Part shown: in pieces, positions 44,501 to 57,918 of the stretch | How the letters are laid out: every line of letters starts with the position of its first letter | Numbering within the stretch: position 1 is the first letter of the stretch | Source of the DNA: Neodontobutis hainanensis | Taxonomy: Eukaryota > Chordata > Actinopteri > Gobiiformes > Odontobutidae | DNA length: 64,000 nt | Reading direction: 5' to 3' | NCBI GenBank assembly: GCA_024349245.1 | Contig: JALDNG010000857.1 | Span: 1 to 64,000, forward strand | Notes under the pieces: model-generated | What the model saw: only the letters and a program-made list of their open reading frames with translations | Told to the model about the DNA's origin: nothing | Database searches by the model: none | Made by a program: the position numbers and the translations under genes

Positions 44501-45440
44501 TAAATTCAGATAATATGCTCTAAGGAGACGGACGTTGGAGAGAGAGAGAAAAGGAGAGGTATGCCCTGCTGTTTTCTGCCCAGGTGTTCTGTGCACCCTG
44601 CCTTGACCTTCTGTGACGTGTTTCTAACTTTGCCATAACTTTTGCCATTACCAACACCATTACCATTGCCTTCGCTGTACTGACTACACCTGGATTCGTG
44701 AGTACTAACAATTCATATGCACGTGCTTTTTGTTTATGCTCAGTTTCTGAGTGAAGCCTCACCGTACACAAAGTGTCATTGAACATGCTTGCAACGGGTT
44801 GAACATTTTCAGAGGGAATGAATAATTGTTTAAGTTCAATATAACCACAGAAAGGTTTTTCTTTTGGGAAAGTGAAGTTTGTTTTTGTTTTTTTTTTCTT
44901 CCAGCTCGTTTCATGTATATGTGATTTGTTTTATTTAATTCTGAGATACAATTATCTTTTATTTAGTGTTGTAAATAAATATTTGGGAATAGTTTTGCAA
45001 ACCAAAAAAAAAAATAGTTTTGGTGGTCTTTTAAAGAATAGCAAAGAGTATTTTGAATATATAACATTTATTAAGTAACATAACAAAAACAAGTTGTATT
45101 TCTCTACAACGAGCCCAGGCCCAGTCTCACTGTATTACCACTCCAGCTTTATTTTCTAACTACATGGCACCTGGGTTACATGTAGATGTTCAGTAGAACA
45201 GACTGTAAAGATGCAGTAGAACAGACTGTAAAGATGCAGTAGAACAGACTGTCGACAGATATTAAAACAGACTTGCCTGTATTGGCTGTAAATGGTATTT
45301 TCCGTTCATTATTTCAGTGATAGAAATCTTGCCAAGTTAAAAAATAATGTCTTTAATGCGTCTGTGGTTTAAAGGCCTTCAAGTTTAGCATTTGAGGCTT
45401 GATTGCTTGAACCCCGATAAATGCTGCTTGCAGCTTTAAT
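41549..45440 (+). repeat. 3.9-kb array, unit R4
   Basis: About 3.89 kb. The whole palindrome plus flanks is deleted at about 44405-44420, leaving 'gtctcatatgctgtagtttt'. The other blocks are normal. Confidence 0.92.
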
Positions 45441-48400
45441 TATTATTATTATTATTATTCTCCGGTAAAACGCATCGTGCAGGTCAAACCGTAAATGCTG
45501 GAGCGTTGAAACTTTGTCAGATGGTAGTACTCACCTGCCGCTGAATGTGAAAAGGTATGACACTAATTGGCCAATAGGTGGCGCTATAGCAAGCAAAAAG
45601 CGCGAATGGGCTCATAACTCGTAAACCGGTTATTCGACATTTATGTGTCATATATCATTGGAAAGCTGAGTCCTTGGCAAAAAAAACGTATATCTCCGAT
45701 TTCATTTCCGCCTATAAAAATTTTCCGCCATTTTGAATTTTGTTGAAAATCTACTTTTGCGAACTAGTCCTAGGTTTTTCGACCAATCGGAACCAAACCA
45801 GTGTCAAAATGTTCTGTGGTGTCTCATTATCGATAATTATCGAAAAAAAGTCGAAATTTCGATTCTGGTTCGCTAAGGGGCTTCAAAATAAAAGTTCAAA
45901 AACGCATGTTTTACAAAAAGGCTATAACTCAAGAAGGAAATGAGCAAATTTTACCAAACTTGGTACACGTGTTAAGGCGTGACTTTGTAGATAGGGTAAC
46001 AAAATCGCGACGATTGGCCACATGGTGGCGCTATAACATGAAAAAACATATAAAGGGCTATAACGCGCGACCGCTAGTCCGATTGACTTGAAAATCGGTA
46101 TGCAGTGTCTTGGCCCAAGGTGCTAGGTATGTCTAAAAGGACATTGGCCTATCTCAAAAAACATGGCGCCATTGACCAATGAAGTTTGAGCACTTATTAG
46201 ACAAGGTTATCGGAGGTCGATTGAAACGAAACTCGATGGGGCTGTTCGACTCGAGGTTCTAAAGGTCTGTAAGAATTTTGAAAGAAATCGGCCACTAGTC
46301 GGCGCTAACGAGTTTTATGGCTCTGTAATCACGTGGTGTTTGACATATCTACGCAAACTGCATATCTTTGGATAGATCTCTTCATGCTGAACAACTTTGC
46401 CAATATAACCACTGTTGTCAATCAAAGCGTTCATTAAATATTCGCAATTATGTTAAAAACCTACTTTTGCGAACTAGTCCTAGGTTTTTCGACTGATCGG
46501 AACCAAACCAGTTTCAAAATGTTCTCTGTTGTCTCATTATCGATAATTATCGAAAAAAAGTTGAAATTTCGAAAATTTTTAGAGTAAAGGGCTTCAAAAT
46601 AAAAGTTCAGAAAACGCATTATTTACTTAAAAGGTTATAACTCAAGAAGGAAATGAGATAAATTTACAAAACTTGCTACACGTATGTAAGGTGTGTACAC
46701 TTTGTGGTCAGGATAAAAATTTCGCGATGATTGGCCACTTGGTGGCGCTATAACATGAAAAACATGAATATACACGAAAGGGCTATAACCGCGCGACCGC
46801 TAGTCCGATTGACTTGAAAATAGGTATGCAGTGTCTTGGCCCGACGTACTAGGTATGTCTAAAAGGACATTGGCCTATCTCAAAAAACATGGCCGCAATT
46901 GACTAATGAACGCTAATGTGCTCAAAAGCCTATTAAGGCTCAAAACTTCACTAAAGTAGGTGGGCACATGCAGCGTGTGTCTCTAAAGATGTGTGCAAAC
47001 TTTTATGGACATTGGACTATAGGTGGCGCTATAACATGAAGAAACATGAAAAGGGCTATAAACACTGGTTGTACATCTCTAGATATGTGTGTTTGTAGTG
47101 AATATCTATTAAAGAAATGCTCAGCCTTTATTCAGATAAGCACATTTAACATATGACATTACATTTGGCAGTAGTTTTTAGCTTTAAAATTCACATTTAA
47201 TATCACATTTTGTCAATGTTTATCAATGCCATAGACTTGTGCTGGCTGTAATACTACTGTTGTCCTGTAGATGGGGTCTTTTCCTTGGCTTTTATCACTT
47301 GATTTTGACATTTTGTGTATTATTATTTTAATTTATTTTAATCTTCTTCTTTCTGTACAGCACTTTGGTCTACTTCGGTAGTGTTAAAGTGCTTTATAAA
47401 TAAAGTTTGTTGTTGTTGTTGTTGTTGTTGTTTGATGCAGGATTAGAAATGTACTCTCTTGTGTTTCCACAGGTTAAAATTAAATGTATAGGCTAGAATC
47501 ATGGTAAATCAAACTGGAACATGGTAAATCACGGTAAATCATGCCAGGAGATGCTAAATCAATGTAAACTATGGTAAATCATGGTAAAATATGTCAAATT
47601 ATGGTAACATTTGGTAAATAACAAACATTTGTAATATCATGGTAAATCAGGCTAGAACATAATTAATCAAGGTAAACTATAGTGAAATATCGTAAATCAC
47701 ACTAGAGTGCAGTAGAACAGACTCTATGTAGCCCTGTACAAAATTTCTATAAGTTTCAGAGTATAAAAGATCATTAACAGTGAACACACACACACAAACA
47801 AAAAAATATATATAAAGAAAAGTTCATAGAGTTCATGATAGTTAAAATTGGGTAAAAGGTGTGTTGGTTAAAAGTATAAATATAGTATATAGAGTTTAAT
47901 AAATAAGGCTATTTACAGTTAAGTTAAAAGTCATATAAAAGTTTTACGTTTCATCTAAAAAAAATAAAATAGAGAAGAAGCTGTGTTTATTTGTGTAACC
48001 TAACCTGTCAAATGTCAGTCATTTAATTCCTGTTTTGCTGTTGGTTGTGTTAGTACTGGAGCCAATCAGAGTAACATCACTGTGTAAGAGGCGGGACTAG
48101 TGGGACAGGTTTGTGTGAGGAGTAGTGACATGCATGAGAGAAGGACAGACACATGTTATGATGAGAGAGAGCTAATGAAGGAGGTATCTTAGTGTGGGAA
48201 GCATTAATGTTTTGTTTATGAAGGTCGACTACTCGTGGTCCTTACAACAAAGAAAAACGTTGGTGTGACTTACAAGAGGTGAATATGATTGTATATGCCT
48301 GTAATTTTGTATTATATCGAACTGGTATAGTTAGGACACTGAATGTATAACGTGGTTAGCGAAATGCTAGCTAGCGGTAGCATTCTATGCCATGTGCTCA

Positions 48401-49386
48401 TATGTTGTAGTTTTAGCATTGTGATATCTCTAAAACTAAAACAAAGCTAACGCTAATTCAATAAGTAATAGTGTTTGATGTGGCTAAATTCAGATAATAT
48501 GCTCTAAGGAGACGGACGTTGGAGAGAGAGAAAAGGAGAGGTATGCCCTGCTGTTTTCTGCCCAGCTGTTCTGTGCACCCTGCCTTGACCTTCTGTGACG
48601 TGTTTCTAACTTTGCCATAACTTTTGCCATTACCAACACCATTACCATTGCCTTCGCTGTACTGACTACACCTGGATTCGTGAGTACTAACAATTCATAT
48701 GCACGTGCTTTTTGTTTATGCTCAGTTTCTGAGTGAAGCCTCACCGTACACAAAGTGTCATTGAACATGCTTGCAACGGGGTTGAACATTTTTTCAGAGG
48801 AATGAATAATTGTTTAAGTTCAATATAACCACAGAAAGGTTTTCTTTTGGGAAAGTGAAGTTTGTTTTTGTTTTTTTTCTTCCAGCTCGTTTCATGTATA
48901 TGTGATTTGTTTTATTTAATTCTGAGATACAATTATCTTTTATTTAGTGTTGTAAATAAATATTTGGGAATAGTTTTGCAAACCAAAAAAAAATAGTTTT
49001 GGTGGTCTTTTAAAGAATAGCAAAGAGTATTTTGAATATATAACATTTATTAAGTAACATAACAAAAACAAGTTGTATTTCTCTACAACGAGCCCAGGCC
49101 CAGTCTCATTGTATTACCACTCCAGCTTTATTTTCTAACTACATGGCACCTGGGTTACATGTAGATGTTCAGTAGAACAGACTGTAAAGATGCAGTAGAA
49201 CAGACTGTAAAGATGCAGTAGAACAGACTGTCGACAGATATTAAAACAGACTTGCCTGTATTGGCTGTAAATGGTATTTTCCGTCATTATTTCAGTGATA
49301 GAAATCTTGCCAAGTTAAAAATAATGTCTTTCAATGCGTCTGTGGTTTAAAGGCCTTCAAGTTTAGCATTTGAGGCTTGATTTAAT
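45441..49386 (+). repeat. 3.9-kb array, unit R5
   Basis: About 3.95 kb. Has an extra short insertion at about 47930-47960 (gtcatataaaagttttacg) and a GC box changed to GAGGCGGG. The 3' end is eroded: the TGCTTGAACCCC and hairpin segment is missing at about 49375. Confidence 0.9.
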
Positions 49387-52300
49387 TGTGCAAATTATTA
49401 TTATTTGAAATGCAGAAACTTTTGAGATTGAAAAGGAATGTAAAGGTATGAAACTAATTGGCCAATAGGTGGCGCTATAGCAACAAAAGCGAAATGGCTC
49501 ATAACTCGTAAACTGTTTGTCGACATTTATGTGTCTTATATATCATTGGAAAGCTGAGTCAAAACAACGTATATCTCCGATTTCATTTCCGCCTATAAAA
49601 ATTTTCCGCCATTTTGAATTTTGTTGAAAATCTACTTTGCGAACTAGTCCTAGGTTTTTGACCAATCGGAACCAAACCAGTGTCAACATGTTCTGTGGTG
49701 TCTCATTATCGATAATTATCGAAAAAGTCGAAATTTTGATTCTGGTTCGCTAAGGGGCTTCAAAATAAAAGTTCAAAAACGCATGTTTTACGAAAAAGGC
49801 TATAACTCAAGAAGGAAATGAGCAAATTTTACCAAACTTGGTACACGTGTCTAAGGCGTGACTTTGTAGATAGGGTAACAAAATCGCGACGATTGGCCAC
49901 ATGGTGGCGCTATAACATGAAAAACATAAATTGGGCTATAACGCGCGACCGCTAGTCCGATTGACTTGAAAATCGGTATGCAGTGTCTTGGCCCAAGGTG
50001 CTAGGTATGTCTAAAAGGACATTGGCCTATCTCAAAAAACATGGCCGCCATCGACCAATGAAGTTTGAGCACTTATTAGACAAGGTTATCGGAAGTCGAT
50101 CGAAACGAAACTCGATAAGGCTGTTCGACTCGAGGTTCTAAAGGTCTGTAAGAATTTTGAAAGAAATCGGCCACTAGTCGGCGCTAACGAGTTTTATGGC
50201 TCTGTAATCACGTGGTGTTTGACATATCTACGCAAACTGCATATCTTTGGATAGATCTCTTCATGCTGAACAACTTTGCCAATATAACCACTGTTGTCAA
50301 TCAAAGCGTTCATTAAATATTTGCAATTATGTTAAAAACCTACTTTTGCAAACTAGTCCTAGGTTTTTTGACTGATTGGAACCAAACCAGTTTCAAAATG
50401 TTCTCTGTTGTCTCATTATCGATAATTATCGAAAAAAAGCTGAAATTTCGAAAATTTTTAGAGTAAAGGGCTTCAAAATAAAAGTTCAGAAAACGCATTA
50501 TTTACTTTAAAAGGTTATAACTCAAGAAGGAAATGAGATAATTTTACCAAACTTGGTACACGTATGTATATTGACAATTTGTAGTCAGGATAAAAAATCG
50601 CGATGATTGGCCACTTGGTGGCGCTATAACATGAAAAACATGAATATACACGAAAAGGGCTATAACCGCGCGACCGCTAGTCCGATTGACTTGAAAATAG
50701 GTATGCAGTGTCTTGGCCCGGTACTAGGTATGTCTAAAAGGACATTGGCCTATCTCAAAAACATGGCCGCAATTGACTAATGAACGCTAATGTGCTCAAA
50801 AGCCTATTAAGGCTCAAAACTTCACTAAAGTAGGTGGGCACATGCAGCGTGTGTCTCTAAAGATGCAAACTTTTATGGACATTGGACTATAGGTGGCGCT
50901 ATAACATGAAGAAACATGAAAAGGGCTATAAACACTGGTTGTACATCTCTAGATATGTGTGTTTGTAGTGAATATCTATTAAAGAAATGCTCAGCCTTTA
51001 TTCAGATAAGCACATTTAACATATGACATTACATTTGGCAGTAGTTTTTAGCTTTAAAATTCACATTTAATATCACATTTTGTCAATGTTTATCAATGCC
51101 ATAGACTTGTGCTGGCTGTAATACTACTGTTGTCCTGTAGATGGGGTCTTTTCCTTGGCTTTTATCACTTGATTTTGACATTTTGTGTATTATTATTTTA
51201 ATTTATTTTAATCTTCTTCTTTCTGTACAGCACTTTGGTCTACTTGGTAGTGTTAAAGTGCTTTATAAATAAAGATTGTTGTTGTTGTTGTTGTTGTTGT
51301 TTGATGCAGGATTAGAAATGTACTCTCTTGTGTTTCCACAGGTTAAAATTAAATGTATAGGCTAGAATCATGGTAAATCAAACTGGAACATGGTAAATCA
51401 CGCCAGGAGATGCTAAATCAATATAAACTATGGTAAATCATGGTAAAATATGTCAAATTATGGTAACATTTGGTAAATAACAAACATTTGTAATATCATG
51501 GTAAATCAGACTAGAACATAATTAATCAAGGTAAACAATAGTGAAATATTGTAAATCACACTAGAGTGCAGTAGAACAGACTCTATGTAGCCCTGTACAA
51601 AATTTCTATAAGTTTCAGAGTATAAAAGATCATTAACAGTGAACACACACACACAAACAAATATATATAAAGAAAAGTTCATAGAGTTTATGATAGTTAA
51701 AATTGGGTAAAAGGTGTGTTGGTTAAAAGTATAAATATAGTATATAGAGTTTAATAAATAAGGCTATTTACAGTTAAGTTAAAAATAAAATAGAGAAGAA
51801 GCTGTGTTTATTTGTGTAACCTAACCTGTCAAATGTCAGTCAACTGCGGGACTAGTGGGACAGGTTTGTGTGAGGAGTAGTGAGCACATGAGAGAAGGAC
51901 AGACACATGTTATGATGAGAGAGCTAATGAAGGAGGTATCTTAGTGTGGGAAGCATTAATGTTTTGTTTATGAAGGTCGACTACTCGTGGTCCTTACAAC
52001 AAAGAAAAGCGTTGGTGTGACTTACAAGAGGTGAATATGATTGTATATGCCTGTAATTTTGTATTATATCAAACTGGTATAGTTAGGACACTGAATGTAT
52101 AACGTGGTTAGCGAAATGCTAGCTAGCGGTAGCATTCTATGCCATGTGCTCATGTTGTAGTTTTAGCATTGTGATATCTCTAAAACTAAAACAAAGCTAA
52201 CTAATTCAATAAGAAATAGTGTTTGATGTGGCTAAATTCAGATAATATGCTCTAAGGAGACGGACGTTGAGAGAGAGAGAAAGGAGAGGTATGCCCTGCT

Positions 52301-53170
52301 GTTTTCTGCCCAGCTGTTCTGTGCACCCTGCCTTGACTTTCTGTGACGTGTTTCTAACTTTGCCATAACTTTTGCCATTACCAACACCATTACCATTGCC
52401 TTGCTGTACTGACTACACCTGGATTCGTGAGTACTAACAATTCATATGCAGCTTTTGTTTATGCTCAGTTTCTAGTGAAGCCTCACAACACAAAGTGTCA
52501 TTGAACATGCTTGGGTTGAACATTTTTTCAGAGGGAATGAATAATTGTTTAAGTTCAATATAACCACAGAAAGGTTTTTCTTTTGGGAAAGTGAAGTTTG
52601 TTTTTGTTTTTTTTCTTCCAGCTCGTTTCATGTATATGTGATTTGTTTTATTTAATTCTGAGATACAATTATCTTTTATTTAGTGTTGTAAATAAATATT
52701 TGGGAATAGTTTTGCAAACCAAAAAAAATAGTTTTGGTGGTCTTTAAAGAATAGCAAAGAGTATTTTGAATATATAACATTTATTAAGTAACATAACAAA
52801 AACAAGTTGTATTTCTCTACAATGAGCCCAGGCCCAGTCTCATTGTATTTCCACTCCAGCTTTATTTTCTAACTACTGGGTTACATGTAGATGTTCAGTA
52901 GAACAGACTGTAGATGTGCAGTAGTACAGACTGTAAAGATGCAGTAGAACAGACTGTAAAGATGCAGTAGAACAGACTGTCGACAGATATTAAAACAGAC
53001 TTGCCTGTATTGGCTGTAAATGGTATTTTCCGTTCATTATTTCAGTGATAGAAATCTTGCCAAGTTAAAAAATAATGTCTTTCAATGCGTCTGTGGTTTA
53101 AAGGCCTTCAAGTTTAGCATTTGAGGCTTGATTGCTTGAACCCCGATAAATGCTGCTTGCAGCTTTAATT
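49387..53170 (+). repeat. 3.9-kb array, unit R6
   Basis: About 3.78 kb. The CCAAT box region is deleted (51841, 'gtcaactgcgggactagtgg'), and several small deletions fall in the exon-like region (52440-52515). The 3' end is intact. Confidence 0.9.
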
Positions 53171-56100
53171 ATTATTATTATTATTCTCCGGTAAAACGCA
53201 TCGTGCAGGTCAAACCGTAAATGCTGGAGCGTTGAAAATTTGTCAGATGGTAGTACTCACCTGCCGCTGAATGTGAAAAGGTATGACACTTATTGGCCAA
53301 TAGGTGGCGCTATAGCAAGCAAAAGCGCGAATGGGCTCATAACTCGTAAACCGGTTATTCGACATTTATGTGTCATATATCATTGGAAAGCTGAGTCCTT
53401 GGCAAAAAAACGTATATCTCCGATTTCATTTCCGCCTATAAAAATTTTCCGCCATTTTGAATTTTGTTGAAAATCTACCTTTTGCGAACTAGTCCTAGGT
53501 TTTTCGACCAATCGGAACCAAACCAGTGTCAAAATGTTCTGTGGTGTCTCATTATCGATAATTATCGAAAAAAAGTCGAAATTTGGATTTTGGTTCGCTA
53601 AGGGGCTTCAAAATAAAAGTTCAAAAAACGCATGTTTTACAAAAAAGGCTATAACTCAAGAAGGAAATGAGCAAATTTTACCAAACTCGGTACACGTGTC
53701 TAAGGCGTGACTTTGTGGATAGGGTAACAAAATCGCGACGATTGGCCACATGGTGGCGCTATAACATGAAAAAAACATATAAAGGGCTATAACCGCGCGA
53801 CCGCTAGTCCGATTGACTTGAAAATCGGTATGCAGTGTCTTGGCCCAAGGTGCTAGGTATGTCTAAAAGGACATTGGCCTATCTCAAAAAACATGGCCGC
53901 CATCGACCAATGAAGTTTGAGCACTTATTAGACGAGGTTATCGGAGGCCGATCGAAACGAAACTCGATAAGGCTGTTCGACTCGAGGTTCTAAAGGTCTG
54001 TAAGAATTTTGAAAGAAATCGGCCACTAGTCGGCGCTAACGAGTTTTATGGCTCTGTAATCACGTGGTGTTTGACATATCTACGCAAACTGCATATCTTT
54101 GGATAGATCTCTTCATGCTGAACAACTTTGCCAATATAACCACTGTTGTCAATCAAAGCGTTCATTAAATATTCACAATTATGTTAAAAACCTACTTTTG
54201 CGAACTAGTCCTAGGTTTTCGACTGATCGGAACCAAACCAGTTTCAAAATGTTCTCTGTTGTCTCATTATCGATAATTATCAAAAAAGTCGAAAATTTTT
54301 TTGGTTCGCTAAGGGCTTCAAAATAAAAGTTCAAAAACGCATTATTTACAAAAAGGCTATAACTCAAGAAGGAAATGAGATAAATTTACAAACTTGGTAC
54401 ACGTATGTAAGGCGTGACTTTGTGGTAGCAGGATAAAATCGCGATGATTGGCCACATGGTGGCGCTATAACATGAAAAACATGAATACACGAAAGGGCTA
54501 TAACCGCGCGACCGCTAGTCCGATTGACTTGAAAATAGGTATGCAGTGTCTTGGCCCAAGGTGCTAGGTATGTCTAAAAGGACATTGGCCTATCTCAAAA
54601 ATAAAGTAGGTGGGCACATGCAGCGTGTGTCTCTAAAGATGTGTGCAAACTTTTATGGACATTGGACTATAGGTGGCGCTATAACATGAAGAAACATGAA
54701 AAGGGCTATAAACACTGGTTGTACATCTCTAGATATGTGTGTTTGTAGTGAATATCTATTAAAGAAATGCTCAGCCTTTATTCAGATAAGCACATTTAAC
54801 ATATGACATTACATTTGGCAGTAGTTTTTAGCTTTAAAATTCACATTTAATATCACATTTTGTCAATTTTTAATTTATTCTTTACAGCACTTTGGTCTAC
54901 TAGTAGTGTTAAAGTGCTTTATAAATAAAGATTGTTGTTGTTGTTGTTTGATGCAGGATTAGAAATGTACTCTTGTGTTTCCACAGGTTAAAATTAAATG
55001 TATAGGCTAGAATCATGGTAAATCAAACTGGAACATGGTAAATCACGGTAAATCATGCCAGGAGATGCTAAATCAATGTAAACTATGGTAAATCATGGTA
55101 AAATATGTCAAACTAGGGGACATTGGCGTATCTCAAAATACATGGCCGCAATCTAATGAACGCTAATCTCAAAACTTCACTAAAGTAGGTGGGCACATGC
55201 AGCGTGTGTCTCTAAAGATGCATGCAAACTTTTATGGAGATTGGATTAAAGGTGGAAAAATGAACAAACATGAAAAGGGCTATAACCACTGGTTGTACAT
55301 CTCTCTAGATATGTGTGTTTGTAGTGAATATCTATTCAAGAAATGCTCAGACTTTATTCAGATAAGCACATTTAACATATGACATTACATTTGGCAGTAG
55401 TTTTTAGCTTTAAAATTCACATTTAATATCACATTTTGTCAATGTTTATCAATGCCATAGACTTGTGCTGGCTGTAATACTACTGTTGTCCTGTAGATGG
55501 GTCTTTTCCTTGGATTTTATCACTTGATTTTGACATTTTGTGTATTATTATTTTAATTTATTTTAATCTTCTTCTTTCTGTACAGAACTTTGGTCTACTT
55601 CAGTAGTGTTAAAGTGCTTTATAAATAAAGATTGTTGTTGTTGTTGTTGTTGTTTTTTGATGCAGGATTAGAAATGTACTCTCTTGTGTTTCCACAGGTT
55701 AAAATTAAATGTATAGGCTAGAATCATGGTAAATCAAACTGGAACATGGTAAATCACGGTAAAGCATGCCAGGAGATGCTAAATCAATGTAAACTATGGT
55801 AAATCATGGTAAAATATGTCAAATTATGGTAACATTTGGTAAATAACAAACATTTGTAATATCATGGTAAATCAGGCTAGAACATAATTAATCAAGGTAA
55901 ACTATAGTGAAATATTGTAAATCACACTAGAGTGCAGTAGAACAGACTCTATGTAGCCCTGTACAAAATTTCTATAAGTTTCAGAGTATAAAAGATCATT
56001 AACAGTGAACACACACACACAAACAAATATATATAAATAAAAGTTCATAGAGTTCATGATAGTTAAAATTGGGTAAAAGGTGTGTTGGTTAAAAGTATAA

Positions 56101-57918
56101 ATATAGTATATAGAGTTTAATAAATAAGGCTATTTACAGTTAAGTTAAAAATATAAAATAGAGAAGAAGATGTGTTTATTTGTGTAACCTAACCTGTCAA
56201 ATGTCAGTCATTTAATTCCTGTTTTGCTGTTGGTTGTGTTAGTACTGGAGCCAATCAGAGTAACATCACTGTGTAAGGGGCGGGACTAGTGGGACAGGTT
56301 TGTGTGAGGAGTAGTGAGCACATGAGAGAAGGACAGACACACGTTATGATGAGAGAGCTAATGAAGGAGGTATCTTAGTGTGGGAAGCATTAATGTTTTG
56401 TTTATGAAGTTACTACTCGTGGTCCTTACAACAAAGAAAACGTTGGTGTGACTTACAAGAGGTGAATATGATTGTATATGCCTGTAATTTTGTATTATAT
56501 CGAACTGGTATAGTTAGGACACTGAATGTATAACGTGGTTAGCGAAATGCTAGCTAAGCGGTAGCATTCTATGCCATGTGCTCATATGTTGTAGTTTTAG
56601 CAATGAAGGAGGTATCGTAGTGAAGCATTAATGTTTTGTTTATGAAGGTCACTAATACACTGTGGTCCTTACAACAAAGAAAAACGTTGGTGTGACTTAC
56701 AAGAGGTGAATATGATTGTATATGCCTGTAATTTTGTATTATATCAAACTGGTATATTTAGGACACTGAATGTATAAGTCGTTAGTGAAATGCTAGCTAG
56801 CTGGTAGCATTCTATGCCATGTGCTCATATGTTGTAGTTTTAGCATTGTGATATCTCTAAAACTAAAACAAAGCTAACGCTAATTCAATAAGAAATAGTG
56901 TTTGATGTGGCTAAATTCAGATAATATGCTCTAAGGAAGTGGGACGTTGGAGAGAGAGAGAAAAGGAGAGGTATGCCCTGCTGTTTTCTGCCCAGCTGTT
57001 CTGTGCACCCTGCATTGACCTTCTGTGACGTGTTTCTAACTTTGCCATAACTTTTGCCATTACCAACACCATTACCATTGCCTTCGCTGTACTGACTACA
57101 CCTGGATTCGTGAGTACTAACAATTCATATGCACGTGCTTTTTGTTTATGCTCAGTTTCTGAGTGAAGCCTCACCGCATACAAAGTGTCATTGAACATGC
57201 TTGCAACGGGGTTGAACATTTTTTCAGAGGGAATAAATAATTGTTTAAGTTCAATATAACCACAGAAAGGTTTTTCTTTTGGGAAAGTGAAGTTTGTTTT
57301 TGTTTTTTTTCTTCCAGCTCGTTTCATGTATATGTGATTTGTTTTATTTAATTCTGAGATACAATTATCTTTTATTTAGTGTTGTAAATAAATATTTGGG
57401 AATAGTTTTGCAAACCAAAAAAAAATTGTTTTGGTGGTCTTTTAAAGAATAGCAAAGAGTATTTTGAATATATAACATTTATTAAGTAACATAACAAAAA
57501 CAAGTTGTATTTCTCTACAACGAGCCCAGGCCCAGTCTCACTGTATTACCACTCCAGCTTTATTTTCTAACTACATGGCACCTGGGTTACATGTAGATGT
57601 TCAGTAGAACAGACTGTAGATGTGCAGTAGTACAGACTGTAAAGATGCAGTAGTACAGACTGTAAAGATGCAGTAGTACAGACTGTAAAGATGCAGTACA
57701 GACTGTAGATGTGCAGTAGTACAGACTGTCAACAGATATTAAAACAGACTTGCCTGTATTGGCTGTAAATGGTATTTTCAGTTCATTATTTCAGTGATAG
57801 AAATCTTGCCAAGTTAATAAATAATGTCTTTAATGCGTCTGTGGTTTAAAGGCCTTCAAGTTTAGCATTTGAGGCTTGATTGCTTGAACCCCGATAAATG
57901 CTGCTTGCAGCTTTAATT
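53171..57918 (+). repeat. 3.9-kb array, long rearranged unit R7
   Basis: About 4.75 kb, the longest. At about 55112 the ATGGTAAATC block jumps back to the earlier 'ggacattggcgtatctcaaa' point, so roughly 500-600 bp is present twice. A second tandem duplication of about 240 bp covers 56361-56601 and 56602-56842 (the exon-like donor region). The two copies differ by several substitutions. Confidence 0.9.
57595..57735 (+). repeat. 22-24 bp minisatellite, expanded in R7
   Basis: Six copies of the 'cagtagtacagactgtaaag' motif versus three to five in the other units. Confidence 0.9.
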
